Below, piece by piece: positions 50,551 to 59,996 of a stretch of 64,000 nucleotides of DNA; position 1 is the stretch's first letter, and each line of letters opens with the position of its first letter. The notes under the pieces are model-generated. The model did no database searches and was not told the origin of the DNA. It saw only the letters and a program-made list of their open reading frames with translations. The stretch is taken from the NCBI GenBank assembly GCA_913031145.1, contig CAJWCO010000012.1, positions 1 to 64,000 on the forward strand, in the 5' to 3' direction. The DNA comes from an uncultured Cellvibrionales bacterium. GTDB taxonomy: Bacteria; Pseudomonadota; Gammaproteobacteria; Pseudomonadales; Porticoccaceae. Made by a program: the position numbers and the translations under genes.

Positions 50551-52007
50551 TCGTAACCCTCTTTCCGCTCTAATCGATGTTTTGATAACGGCAACTTGTA
50601 GGCATCCACCGCTAAGTTATATGACAAATCAACAGCGACCCGCAGTGCTTCATCCATCGTCATCCTGTGCTCTGCCACCAAACCACTCAAATAGTGACAG
50701 TCCATGCGTCTCGCAACGTCGTGCCGTGCCGGGATAGACAAAAATGCGCGAGTATCATCATTAAAACCTACTGTATTATAAAAGCCCGCAGTCTCAGTCA
50801 CTTGATCTCTAAAGCGCATCATGCCTTGAGGACTATCGTTAAACCACCATGGTGGGCCCAATCTCAAGCAGGGGTAGTGCCCTGCAAGGGGTGCCAATTC
50901 GCGTGCATACGTTGTCTCATCTAGAGTGAACAAGATTAGCCGGAATTCAGGCTCATTGCCGAACCGCGTCAATAGCGGCCGCAGAGCCTCTGTATAGTTA
51001 ATCGGAATCGGAATATCAGCACCCTTATCTGCACCAAAACGCTCGAATAATGCCGCATTATGATTTCGAAAAACGCCCGGATGTAATTGCATCACAAGCC
51101 CGTCATCCAAACTCATTCCTGCCATTTCGGTGAGCATTTGTGCTCGAAACTGCTCTTGATCATAGGCGTCTGCCTGACCCGACAAACAGCGATCTAACAG
51201 TCGCTGACATTCTTGCGCGGGGAGATCGGCAGTCAAGGCTGAATGATGTCCATGGTCTGTTGCTGTCGCTCGCCCAAAGCGCTTAAAATAGTCTCGCCGA
51301 GCCCTAAGTGCGTTTAAATAGCCAGACCAAGACGCAGTTTTAAAGCCGGTCAGTTCACTCAGCATGTCAAGGTTTTGTGCAAACTGCGGTGTTGAGGGAT
51401 CAATCACATCATCGGGACGAAACGTGGTAATCACTCTTCGTTCAAAAGCCGATGACGACAAGGCGCGATGATGCGTTAATGGATTTAACGCCCCTTCTGT
51501 CGTAGCGATTAACTGAATGTCAAAACGGTCCATGAGCGCGCGCGGCCGAAATGCGTCTGTATCGAGTTTTGCATCAATCGCATCATAAAACGCATCGGCC
51601 GTGTGCTCGTTAAAAGCTTCCGGCAACTCAAAGATCTCATAAAACACATGATCTAACCAAATCCGAGACGGCGTGCCGGCAAAAAGGTAATAGGATTTGG
51701 CAAAGAGCGACCAGATGCGTCTAGGATCCAACTCTGCCGCGGTCGAATCGCCAGCGACGAGTCCTAACTGGCCCATAGAAATGCCTTGACTATAAAGCAT
51801 GCGCAACAAATAGTGATCTGGTAAAATAAGCAATTCGGTGGGGTTTGCAAAGCGGGCGTTGTCTGCAAACCATCGCGCTTCCGTATGACCATGCGGGCTT
51901 ACAATGGGGATATCTCTTATCTGCATATACAGCTCACGACAGATGGCGCGTTGTGAGCGCTCCGTCGGGAAAAGCCGGTTAGCGTTAAAAAGTGTAGAGT
52001 TAGTCAT
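50547..52007 (-). CDS. uxaC: Glucuronate isomerase
   Basis: IVSPHGHTEARWFADNARFANPTELLILPDHYLLRMLYSQGIS; GFNDDTRAFLSIPARHDVARRMDCHYLS; ATGA overlap with uxuB. Confidence 0.95.
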   Translation of the reverse strand: MTNSTLFNANRLFPTERSQRAICRELYMQIRDIPIVSPHGHTEARWFADNARFANPTELLILPDHYLLRMLYSQGISMGQLGLVAGDSTAAELDPRRIWSLFAKSYYLFAGTPSRIWLDHVFYEIFELPEAFNEHTADAFYDAIDAKLDTDAFRPRALMDRFDIQLIATTEGALNPLTHHRALSSSAFERRVITTFRPDDVIDPSTPQFAQNLDMLSELTGFKTASWSGYLNALRARRDYFKRFGRATATDHGHHSALTADLPAQECQRLLDRCLSGQADAYDQEQFRAQMLTEMAGMSLDDGLVMQLHPGVFRNHNAALFERFGADKGADIPIPINYTEALRPLLTRFGNEPEFRLILFTLDETTYARELAPLAGHYPCLRLGPPWWFNDSPQGMMRFRDQVTETAGFYNTVGFNDDTRAFLSIPARHDVARRMDCHYLSGLVAEHRMTMDEALRVAVDLSYNLAVDAYKLPLSKHRLERKEGYD

Positions 52008-52059
52008 CAGTTTTTTTGAGTAGTGTGTATTTTGCGTTAATATGCCCTAGTCTCGCCAA

Positions 52060-52091
52060 TTGGTCAAGCCAAAGTGACGACATATTGGTCA
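52060..52091 (+). promoter_or_regulatory. Two TTGGTCA candidate operator half-sites in the uxaC/GntR divergent region
   Basis: TTGGTCA at 52060-52066 (within CCAATTGGTCAAGCCAA) and at 52085-52091 (ATATTGGTCATAT). Confidence 0.45.
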
Positions 52092-52152
52092 TATTTGTTG
52101 TAGGCAATATACTGGAAGAGATGCCCGAAATGCGCAAGAGTAAATACAGGAA

Positions 52153-52908
52153 ATGTACATGAAAGCCAAACGACTTTATCGAATTGTCGCCGAGGGGCTC
52201 TTGGAATTTATCACCTCAGGCCAGTACAGCGTGGGTGACCGTCTGCCTGCTGAACGCGAGCTTGCTGCAAGATTTAATGTGAGTCGACCCACCATGCGCG
52301 AGGCCGTAATCGCGCTAGAAATATCTGGTCATGTCGAGGTCCGCAAAGGTTCGGGCGTCTATGTGATCCAGAACGAGTCGACTTCGTCCATATCGCCGGA
52401 CCTTAACGTAGGCCCTTTTGAAATGACCGAGGCGCGCATGCTTATTGAGGGTGAAACAGCAGGCTTAGCAGCGTCCATAATTTCAGACGAAGAACTCGAA
52501 CAGTTAGCGCTCACGATAGAAAAAATGCAGAAGGAGAACGATACCGGAGTGAATGGCGAGCTTGCCGATCGTGAATTTCACCTGATTATTGCTCGCGCCA
52601 CGCGCAATTCAGCCATCGTTGCCATCATAGAAGATCTGTGGGATCTCAGAGAAAAGTCGAAACTAACGCGCAACATGTACAAATGGGTTCGACTCACCGG
52701 AGTAAAACCTAGTATCGATGAGCACTTTGCCATCTTGAGGGCATTGCAAGCTAAAGATGCCGTCGCTGCTCGAACCGCTATGCGAAATCACCTCTCACGC
52801 GTCATCGATACACTGTTACTGGCAACGGAAATTGAGGCGGTTGAAGAGGTCAAAAAGCAAATCTCTAAGGATCGACAGCGCTACACCCAGAGTCGGAGGA
52901 TCAATTAA
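52153..52908 (+). CDS. GntR-family (FadR subfamily) transcriptional regulator, UxuR/ExuR-like
   Basis: YRIVAEGLLEFITSGQYSVGDRLPAERELAARFNVSRPTMREAVIALEISGHVEVRKGSGVYV plus an FCD-type C-terminus; divergent from uxaC. Confidence 0.93.
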   Translation: MYMKAKRLYRIVAEGLLEFITSGQYSVGDRLPAERELAARFNVSRPTMREAVIALEISGHVEVRKGSGVYVIQNESTSSISPDLNVGPFEMTEARMLIEGETAGLAASIISDEELEQLALTIEKMQKENDTGVNGELADREFHLIIARATRNSAIVAIIEDLWDLREKSKLTRNMYKWVRLTGVKPSIDEHFAILRALQAKDAVAARTAMRNHLSRVIDTLLLATEIEAVEEVKKQISKDRQRYTQSRRIN

Positions 52909-52920
52909 ACGTACTCCCCG

Positions 52921-53682
52921 TCATCGCCCCATCCACCCGCCGTCAACCGTAAGAATATGCCCATTAACGTAATCGGATGCAGCAGACGACAAAAAAACTG
53001 CAGCACCTGTCAGGTCCTCTGGCTGACCCCACCGATTCGCGGGTATGCGCGCCAGAATCTCTTGATTGCGAGCTGTATCCGCTCGTAAAGCCGCTGTGTT
53101 ATCGGTAGCTATATAACCTGGCGCGATCGCATTCACTTGCACCCCTGTGGCTGCCCACTCATTAGCAAGCGCTTTGGTCAACTGCGCGACCGCTCCCTTG
53201 CTTGCGGCATATGCAGGGACAGTAATGCCGCCTTGAAAACTTAGAAGTGATGCAATATTAATAATTTTTCCGCTTTTTTGAGCCATCATGTCGCCCCCGA
53301 TCTCGCGACAAAACTGGAAAACCCCAGTGATATTGGTATTCATCACCGCATCCCAATCTTGATCAGAGTAGCGTACCGCAGGTGCTCTGCGAATGGTGCC
53401 GGCATTATTAATAAGAATATCTGTGTGATCGAAAAACTCTTTGATCTGCGCGCAGGTCGATCGAATATTGCTGACCTTGGACTGATCACAACCGAGCGCC
53501 GTTGATCGTCTTCCCAACAACGTTATCTGATTGGCGGTGCCTTCGGCATGAGCGGCTTTTGAAGCCACCACAATAACATCTGCACCCGCGCTCGCTAAAC
53601 CAATAGCAATAGCGCGCCCAATGCCTCGGCTTGCGCCGGTGACCACTGCATTTTTACCCGTCAAATTAAACAGCGAGTTCAT
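52921..53682 (-). CDS. kduD: SDR oxidoreductase, 2-deoxy-D-gluconate 3-dehydrogenase (KduD)-like
   Basis: MNSLFNLTGKNAVVTGASRGIGRAIAIGLASAGADVIVV; INNAGTIRRAPA; YAASKGAVAQLTKALANEWA; genomic context with kduI. Confidence 0.9.
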   Translation of the reverse strand: MNSLFNLTGKNAVVTGASRGIGRAIAIGLASAGADVIVVASKAAHAEGTANQITLLGRRSTALGCDQSKVSNIRSTCAQIKEFFDHTDILINNAGTIRRAPAVRYSDQDWDAVMNTNITGVFQFCREIGGDMMAQKSGKIINIASLLSFQGGITVPAYAASKGAVAQLTKALANEWAATGVQVNAIAPGYIATDNTAALRADTARNQEILARIPANRWGQPEDLTGAAVFLSSAASDYVNGHILTVDGGWMGR

Positions 53683-53691
53683 CGATTCTCC

Positions 53692-54990
53692 TTAGTCCAT
53701 CAAGTCCAAAAACCGCGGCAGTCCCTCACTCATCAAAGGTATAAAGGTGACCAATAATAGGACCACGATCAGCGCCAAATAGAGCATCGCTAGCGGGCGT
53801 ATCAATTTTTGTATCGTTGTGTTCGCAACCGCACAGCCAACAAACAAAACACTACCAACGGGAGGCGTACACAGACCAATTGAAAGGTTTAAAACGAGCA
53901 TGATGCCAAAATGAATGGGCGACATACCCAACTCAAGCCCGACAGGCAAAAAAATCGGTGTGAAGATTAAAATCGCCGGCGTGATATCCATAAATGCGCC
54001 GACAACCAGCAACACCAGATTAATTAACAGAAGTACAATAATTGGGTTCTCGCTCACGGACAGCATCGTTTGGCTTATGCCTTGCGGAATATTCTCATAT
54101 GCCAAAACCCACGCCATACCTGTAGACACCCCAATCAACAGCAGCACTATCGCGGTTGTCTCGATCGATTTGAGAAAGATTTCGGGAAGATCACCCAACC
54201 CTACTTCCCCATATAGCAGCGTCAAAATCAAAGCATAGAGCACCGCCATCGCACTGGCCTCAGTCGCGGTAAAGACACCGGCTACAATGCCGCCAACCAC
54301 AATTATAACCATTGCAATACTTGGGGCCGCAGCTAAAACTTTTTTCGCGGCCTCATTCAGCAGAATCCGATCAGACACCGGATATTTGTTTTTTCTCGCA
54401 TAGGCAGACGCCACCAACATCAACGCGATTCCAGCGATAATCCCAGGTACATAACCTGCCATGAACAGCGCCGCAATCGATACTCCACCGGCTGCCACTG
54501 CATATACAATTAGAACATTACTGGGTGGAATGAGAAGCCCTAAAATGGAGCCTGTTACGGTGACAGCTGTACTGAAGTTTCGGTCATACCCTTCTTTCTC
54601 CATTTTTGGAATCATGAACGAACCGATCGCTGATGTCGCTGCAACAGCGGATCCAGAAATTGACCCAAACAGCATGCACGACAGCGTGTTAACGAGCGCT
54701 AAACCACCCGGCAATGTGCCAATCAAGGCTTTGGCTGCCTCAATCAAACGCTCGGCAATACCCCCGCGGCCCATGAGGTAACCCGACATGATGAAAAAAG
54801 GAATTGACAATAGCGTAAAACTATCCAATCCGCCGGCTAGACGTTGAGCCATCGTGGTGACCGCTGGTTCCATCGGCATGCTAATTAACAGCGTTGCTAG
54901 AGAAGAAAGTGCAATACTGACGGCAATAGGCACTCCGAGCAAAACGAGCGCAAAAAAAGCGGCCAACAAAATTACAATTGCTATCAGCAT
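53692..54990 (-). CDS. dctM: TRAP transporter large permease
   Basis: SIALSSLATLLISM..FTLLSIPFFIMSGYLMGRGGIAERLIEAAKALIG..GSISGSAVAATSAIGSFMIPKM. Confidence 0.95.
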   Translation of the reverse strand: MLIAIVILLAAFFALVLLGVPIAVSIALSSLATLLISMPMEPAVTTMAQRLAGGLDSFTLLSIPFFIMSGYLMGRGGIAERLIEAAKALIGTLPGGLALVNTLSCMLFGSISGSAVAATSAIGSFMIPKMEKEGYDRNFSTAVTVTGSILGLLIPPSNVLIVYAVAAGGVSIAALFMAGYVPGIIAGIALMLVASAYARKNKYPVSDRILLNEAAKKVLAAAPSIAMVIIVVGGIVAGVFTATEASAMAVLYALILTLLYGEVGLGDLPEIFLKSIETTAIVLLLIGVSTGMAWVLAYENIPQGISQTMLSVSENPIIVLLLINLVLLVVGAFMDITPAILIFTPIFLPVGLELGMSPIHFGIMLVLNLSIGLCTPPVGSVLFVGCAVANTTIQKLIRPLAMLYLALIVVLLLVTFIPLMSEGLPRFLDLMD

Positions 54991-54991
54991 C

Positions 54992-55516
54992 TTAACGCTC
55001 CCGCCGCACGTCTGATTGCATCGCGGGTCTGAATACTTGTTCCCTCCAAAGGCGGTAAGCGCTGGCGATAAAATGAAGCGTATAAATCGCTATTAATACG
55101 CCACTGATTGGCAATGCCAAATAGACAAAGGACATGCGTATTTCTAGTGCCGCGGATGTCTGTTGTAACTCATGCGTCAAAACCACCAATTTTAGGCCGC
55201 CAAAGATAAGTATAACGATCGAAAAAATAAGACTCGCAATGAGCGCCGATATTTCCGCGACAACACGCGATTTGCCTTGCAAGGTGCTTGTGAAAATATC
55301 AATACCGACATGCATCCGTTGTCTGAAGGTGTAAGCAGCCCCCAACAGACCTAACCAGATTAATTGGAAGCGCGCAATTTCTTCGGTCACAGAACTCGGC
55401 GACGAAAGCGCATACCGCGAAATAACCTGCCATACCACCGTGATCAACATAGACACCGCCAGCACAAGCAATGCCAGACGCAAGACAGTATCAAGAGCAA
55501 AGATAAGTCGGCTCAT
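54992..55516 (-). CDS. dctQ: TRAP transporter small permease
   Basis: 174 aa, four TM; LTVVWQVISRYALSSPSSVTEEIARFQLIWLGLLGAAYTFRQRMHVGIDIF-like signature. Confidence 0.93.
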   Translation of the reverse strand: MSRLIFALDTVLRLALLVLAVSMLITVVWQVISRYALSSPSSVTEEIARFQLIWLGLLGAAYTFRQRMHVGIDIFTSTLQGKSRVVAEISALIASLIFSIVILIFGGLKLVVLTHELQQTSAALEIRMSFVYLALPISGVLIAIYTLHFIASAYRLWREQVFRPAMQSDVRRER

Positions 55517-56517
55517 TCATCGGCCTCCAACGCTTTTACCTGCCTGATGACTGGCCCGAGTGGGCTCTGCGCAAAGGTCGCTTGCAGATCTAAAACAGCA
55601 TCGCGGAACAACTGTTTATCCGGGTAGATAATCTCAACACCTGCGGCTTGTACAGCTTCGAGTGCAGTTTTCTCGGCTGTCACCCAGAGCGCTCGTTGCA
55701 ACACAATCGACTCAGCCACGGCTTGCTGCAACCAAGTGCGCTGCTGCATAGTTAGGCCATCGTAGATCTCGCGCGACATAATCAACACATCTGGAACCGA
55801 TGTGTGTTCATCGAGTGTGTAATAGCGCGCTGTTTCATAATGTTTCGATAAATAATATGAGGGTGGGTTGTTTTCTGCCCCGTCCACTACGCCTTGTTGC
55901 AAAGCCGTATAGAGCTCGCCCCATGAGATCGGAGTGGCAGCTGCTCCGAGGGATTCAACCATTTCAATCGACGTTCGACTGGGTAAGACACGCACCTTTT
56001 TCGATTCAAGGTCGGCAGGCGTTTTAACCGCGCTATCGGTCATGTAAAAACTCCGACTTCCTGCATCATAGTACCCCAATCCCTGAAGGCGCACTTTGCG
56101 AATGCTATCTAGCATACGCGTGCCGATCTCGCCGTTTAACACCCGCCAGTAATGCGCGCTGTCTTCAAAAATATAAGGAATCGAAAATAATTTCATGTCG
56201 GCAGAAAAGCCCTCAAGAGAAATTGCCGACACCTTTGTCATCGCAAGGGCACCAATTTGCAACATTTCTAAAAGTTCGCGCTCACTGCCGAGCTGGCCAT
56301 TGAGATAGATATCGATTCGCATACTGCCGCCGGAAAGAGTAAAAAGCCGCTCGCTCATATGCACCATTGCCCGATGCACAGGGTGTTCTGCACTCAGCCC
56401 ATGCGCCAACTTGAGGGTTACACCCGTGGCGGTTTCGCCGGATCGACCAAAAACCAGTAACATGACCAAGATCGGCGAGCACAGCAATACAGCGAGCACG
56501 AAATTTTTGCGGATCAT
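55513..56517 (-). CDS. dctP: TRAP transporter substrate-binding protein (DctP family)
   Basis: LKLAHGLSAEHPVHRAMVHMSERLFTLSGGSMRIDIYLNGQLGSERELLEMLQIGALAMTKVS..QQGVVDGAENNPPSYYLSKHYE. Confidence 0.95.
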   Translation of the reverse strand: MIRKNFVLAVLLCSPILVMLLVFGRSGETATGVTLKLAHGLSAEHPVHRAMVHMSERLFTLSGGSMRIDIYLNGQLGSERELLEMLQIGALAMTKVSAISLEGFSADMKLFSIPYIFEDSAHYWRVLNGEIGTRMLDSIRKVRLQGLGYYDAGSRSFYMTDSAVKTPADLESKKVRVLPSRTSIEMVESLGAAATPISWGELYTALQQGVVDGAENNPPSYYLSKHYETARYYTLDEHTSVPDVLIMSREIYDGLTMQQRTWLQQAVAESIVLQRALWVTAEKTALEAVQAAGVEIIYPDKQLFRDAVLDLQATFAQSPLGPVIRQVKALEADE

Positions 56518-57764
56518 CGCTCAAATATCCCTTGACGATTCAGCTCTATTAATGCCGATCCGGCCAATAAAAACGCTCCTGCACCATAGAACTGCGTTTC
56601 GTTGGCAGAAATTCTCGCCGCTTCATCCTCGCCGCCAGCCACTGCCACTTTATCCGGCGAATAACCCACTTGTTGCACCCATCCAATCATACCGTCTGGG
56701 GCAACCGATTGATTTAACGCTCTCCAGCCTTTTTTGACCGCAGGCAAATAACGATCTGCAGATAAAATATCGTTGGCAATACCCCAAGCCAAGCCCGCGA
56801 CAAAAAAAGCGGTACCGCTTGTCTCAGGAACTTCGTAAAGTTCTCCTGCTTTTAATGAGACAGGCCAAAATCCACGATGGTCTTGTAATGGCACCAAAGC
56901 GCGCGCCATTGTTTGGTAAAGCGCGATGTAGCGCTGACGGTCGCGATGACCAGAAGGCATTGTCTCAATGATATCGGTCAATCCGGCGAATACCCAGCCA
57001 TTCCCCCGACTCCAAAATACTCGCTCACCGTTAGATTCGCGTTGCGTTAGAAAACGGCTATCCCGCAGAAACAACCCTTCGTCCCGGTCAAAAAGTGCAT
57101 CCACAGTCAACCAAAACTCTTGGTTAGAAAATTCAAAATAGTCAGGCACGCCCAAAATGCTCGACATCTCAGTCCATACCGGAGGGGACATAAACAACGC
57201 ATCAGCCCAACACCACCGCTTGAGGCATTGGCGACTGTAACCTTTATCATGCCCTCGGGTCTGATAGTCGAGGGGCACGGTCGAAGGTCGGCGTAAAATC
57301 GCGTCAAAGGCCTCGCGCGTTGGTTCGATCATCGCGGGATCGCCAAAGTAGTCATATAAAGCCAGATAATACTGTCCCACCACGTGATCGTCCGCATGAT
57401 ACAGACGATCTCCCAAACGATAGTTTTGACTCTCGCCCCAGTGCTTGAGCCAATTTAAGTAGCGGATGTTATTGGTTTGTTGTGACCAATCTGCTAACCC
57501 TTTTAAAAAAGCGCCTTGAATCCATTCGCGGGGATTTCGAGACCGGCTTTGAAAAGTGCGTATATGTCCATCGAAATCCTCCATATGGGCCAATTGCCAA
57601 TCGGCAACACCACTCGTGACCGCCGTAATCCACTGCGCTTCAAAAATGGTGTCGGTTGATGGCGACAAATCCACGCCTGTGGTTGGTTGCGTGGTCGATG
57701 TACATCCCGTATTAACGGCACAGATAGCGGCCAAAAAAAGCCGCCTCCCTAAAAAGAACTTCAA
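56514..57764 (-). CDS. GH105/GH88-type unsaturated uronyl hydrolase, lipoprotein
   Basis: Lipobox VNTGC; YHADDHVVGQYYLALYDYFGD; WCWADALFMSPPVWTEMSSILG; FWSRGNGWVFAGLTDIIE; ETSGTAFFVAGLAWGI. Confidence 0.9.
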   Translation of the reverse strand: MKFFLGRRLFLAAICAVNTGCTSTTQPTTGVDLSPSTDTIFEAQWITAVTSGVADWQLAHMEDFDGHIRTFQSRSRNPREWIQGAFLKGLADWSQQTNNIRYLNWLKHWGESQNYRLGDRLYHADDHVVGQYYLALYDYFGDPAMIEPTREAFDAILRRPSTVPLDYQTRGHDKGYSRQCLKRWCWADALFMSPPVWTEMSSILGVPDYFEFSNQEFWLTVDALFDRDEGLFLRDSRFLTQRESNGERVFWSRGNGWVFAGLTDIIETMPSGHRDRQRYIALYQTMARALVPLQDHRGFWPVSLKAGELYEVPETSGTAFFVAGLAWGIANDILSADRYLPAVKKGWRALNQSVAPDGMIGWVQQVGYSPDKVAVAGGEDEAARISANETQFYGAGAFLLAGSALIELNRQGIFER

Positions 57765-57822
57765 CGAACATCTCCCGAAAATAACGATGAATTGATCACT
57801 GACACCAAAATCTAAGTATCAA

Positions 57823-57861
57823 TTGGTCAGGTATTTATAGCAGTATCAACGATTTTGGTCA
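57823..57861 (+). promoter_or_regulatory. Two TTGGTCA candidate operator half-sites in the GH105/DUF4861 divergent region
   Basis: TTGGTCA at 57823-57829 and 57855-57861, same orientation. Confidence 0.45.
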
Positions 57862-57905
57862 AACCCATATTGAAAGTGATAACGTAGTTAGGTATCGTTT
57901 CAAGC

Positions 57906-58907
57906 ATGGTCTCGATACAAATTTCTGCAGGGTTTCAATACCGCACCGCACATGCAGTGCTGGTGACCCTGGTTATTATAATTTCTAACGTCTCTTGCTC
58001 AAGCGGAATGAACAGCGGCAATACAATGAAAGATGCCCCTAGCAATACCGTAACAGCGCTCGCTAAGTCACCCTCCCGTATAAGAGCCGCAGCCGATATT
58101 GGCTTACTCGCTGAGGGCGGCAGATCAACGAATTACCTCAAAACACCAAAACATTTTAAGGCGGGCGATCCGTTGGTTACCTATGAGGGGCCTGGTTGGG
58201 AATCAGACAAAATTGCCTATCGGCTCTATCTCGACGGTCGGAACGCCATCGATATTTTTGGAAAGCGCCAACCCGAATCGATATTGCACCGTGTTGGCCG
58301 CGGCGAAGATTATCACACTATGGCTCATTGGGGCATGGACATACTCAAAGTGGGTCACTCACTGGGAGCGGGAGGCTTTGGTATTCTTGCTAATGGAGAG
58401 GCGAAGCAAATTGGACCCGCCCGCTACTTTTCTGCAGAGATAATAGAAAACACTGCCGATAGGGCTACCGTGCGCGTAATCCACGAACAATCGCTTGCAT
58501 GCGGCGATGACATTGCCGCCACCTACACGATTGACGCGGGCGAACGCCTGACTCGTATTCAAGTCAAAGGGGCATGTCGTCATGCTTTCGTTGCTGGTTT
58601 GGTCATTCACCCCGAGACCATTAGATTGGCTTCCACTGTATCGTCGGGCGAGTGGCAATATGTCGCACGCTATGGGAAACAAACCCTCTTGTCCGATAAT
58701 TTGGGCATGGCGCTGTTTTTTAAACGCAGCACAGTGGCGAGCCTTGAACAAGACGGCAATGATGACTTCATTGTTTTTAAATCAGAGGAAAGTGTAACCT
58801 ATATGACAGGTTCCGCCTGGGAGCAAGAAAAGGGAGGTCTCAAAAATCTTGATGCGTTCGAAAGTTGGCTCAAGACAACGCAAACGAAACTTAATCACAC
58901 TCAATAG
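57906..58907 (+). CDS. DUF4861 family protein, predicted lipoprotein
   Basis: Lipobox-like ISNVSC; YEGPGWESDKIAYRLYLDGRNAIDIFGKRQPESILHRVGRGEDYHTMAHWGMDILKVGHSLGAGGFG pattern of DUF4861. Confidence 0.85.
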   Translation: MVSIQISAGFQYRTAHAVLVTLVIIISNVSCSSGMNSGNTMKDAPSNTVTALAKSPSRIRAAADIGLLAEGGRSTNYLKTPKHFKAGDPLVTYEGPGWESDKIAYRLYLDGRNAIDIFGKRQPESILHRVGRGEDYHTMAHWGMDILKVGHSLGAGGFGILANGEAKQIGPARYFSAEIIENTADRATVRVIHEQSLACGDDIAATYTIDAGERLTRIQVKGACRHAFVAGLVIHPETIRLASTVSSGEWQYVARYGKQTLLSDNLGMALFFKRSTVASLEQDGNDDFIVFKSEESVTYMTGSAWEQEKGGLKNLDAFESWLKTTQTKLNHTQ

Positions 58908-58931
58908 TCACTCACCCAAAAGGAAAACAGC

Positions 58932-59762
58932 GTGGATATACGTTATTCGGCAGACATTGTCAGATATAAAACAATGAGTAATTCGGAACTACGTGACGTG
59001 TTCGCGATAGAAACACTATTTGCACCCGGATGTGTGGCCCTGACATACAGCGATATTGATCGCGGCGTTATTGGGTCTGCCGTGCCGCTGGGCACGGTTC
59101 TGGAGTTGCCCGCAGACAAGGAGCTCGCTTCGGACTATTTTGCACAGCGCAGAGAAATTGGCATTATTAATCTAGGCGGACAAGGTCGTATTAACGTGGA
59201 CGGCGACACGCATGTCCTAGGTCGTCTTGATTGCTTGTATATCGGCAGGGAATCTCAAGGTGTTGAGTTTGCAAGTCAAGACAGCGAGCATCCAGCGCAC
59301 TTTTATTTTGTCAGTTACCCAGCACACACGCGATATCCCACCACACTCATTAAAAAAACACAGGCAATAAAGAAAGAATTGGGAACGCAAGAGGCCGCTA
59401 ATAAACGAACACTGTTTCAATGCATTCACCCTGATCTGGTCACCACATGTCAGATTCTATTAGGTTTCACCGTAATACAGGTTGGCAGTGTTTGGAATAC
59501 ATTCCCCCCCCACACCCACACTCGTCGGTCAGAATTTTACCTGTACTTCGATATGGTCGACGATGCGCGCGTATTCCACATGATGGGCGAAGAAGACTAC
59601 GTGCGCACGATGGTGTTGAAGAATGGCGATGTCGCGCTGTCACCCATCTGGTCGATGCATTGCGGTGTCGGAACGGGCGCCTACAGTTTTGTCTGGTGTA
59701 TGGGCGGAGAAAATCAAGACTTTGATGACATGGACTTTATTAACCCAACCAATATACGGTAA
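58932..59762 (+). CDS. kduI: 5-dehydro-4-deoxy-D-glucuronate isomerase
   Basis: DIDRGVIGSAVPLG, FFARREIGIINLGG-type (YFAQRREIGIINLGGQGRINVDG), NTFPPHTHTRRSEFYLYFDM, WSMHCGVGTGAYSFVWCMGGEN; GTG start. Confidence 0.95.
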   Translation: MDIRYSADIVRYKTMSNSELRDVFAIETLFAPGCVALTYSDIDRGVIGSAVPLGTVLELPADKELASDYFAQRREIGIINLGGQGRINVDGDTHVLGRLDCLYIGRESQGVEFASQDSEHPAHFYFVSYPAHTRYPTTLIKKTQAIKKELGTQEAANKRTLFQCIHPDLVTTCQILLGFTVIQVGSVWNTFPPHTHTRRSEFYLYFDMVDDARVFHMMGEEDYVRTMVLKNGDVALSPIWSMHCGVGTGAYSFVWCMGGENQDFDDMDFINPTNIR

Positions 59763-59780
59763 TTCATCTTATATTGGTCA
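59748..59780. promoter_or_regulatory. Perfect 9-bp inverted repeat ACCAATATA-N13-TATATTGGT including a TTGGTCA half-site, upstream of the PUL TBDR
   Basis: ACCAATATA at 59748-59756, TATATTGGT at 59770-59778; TTGGTCA at 59774-59780. The left arm overlaps the kduI 3' end. Confidence 0.5.
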
Positions 59781-59996
59781 GATAAATAATTGATTCTTGG
59801 GCGGCAGAAAGGTCGAATAATTGCATTATTGGTAAGGTATAATATAGAATCAGTACGCATTCAGTTGCGAACCACTTTGATAGAAAGAATGCGACCAACT
59901 TAGCACGAGGAAAATATACGCCAACGCAACAAGCTAACGTATTGCCCCTCAATTAAAATTCGAAGAATCACACGTTGGCAGAAAAGGGAGAGAAAG

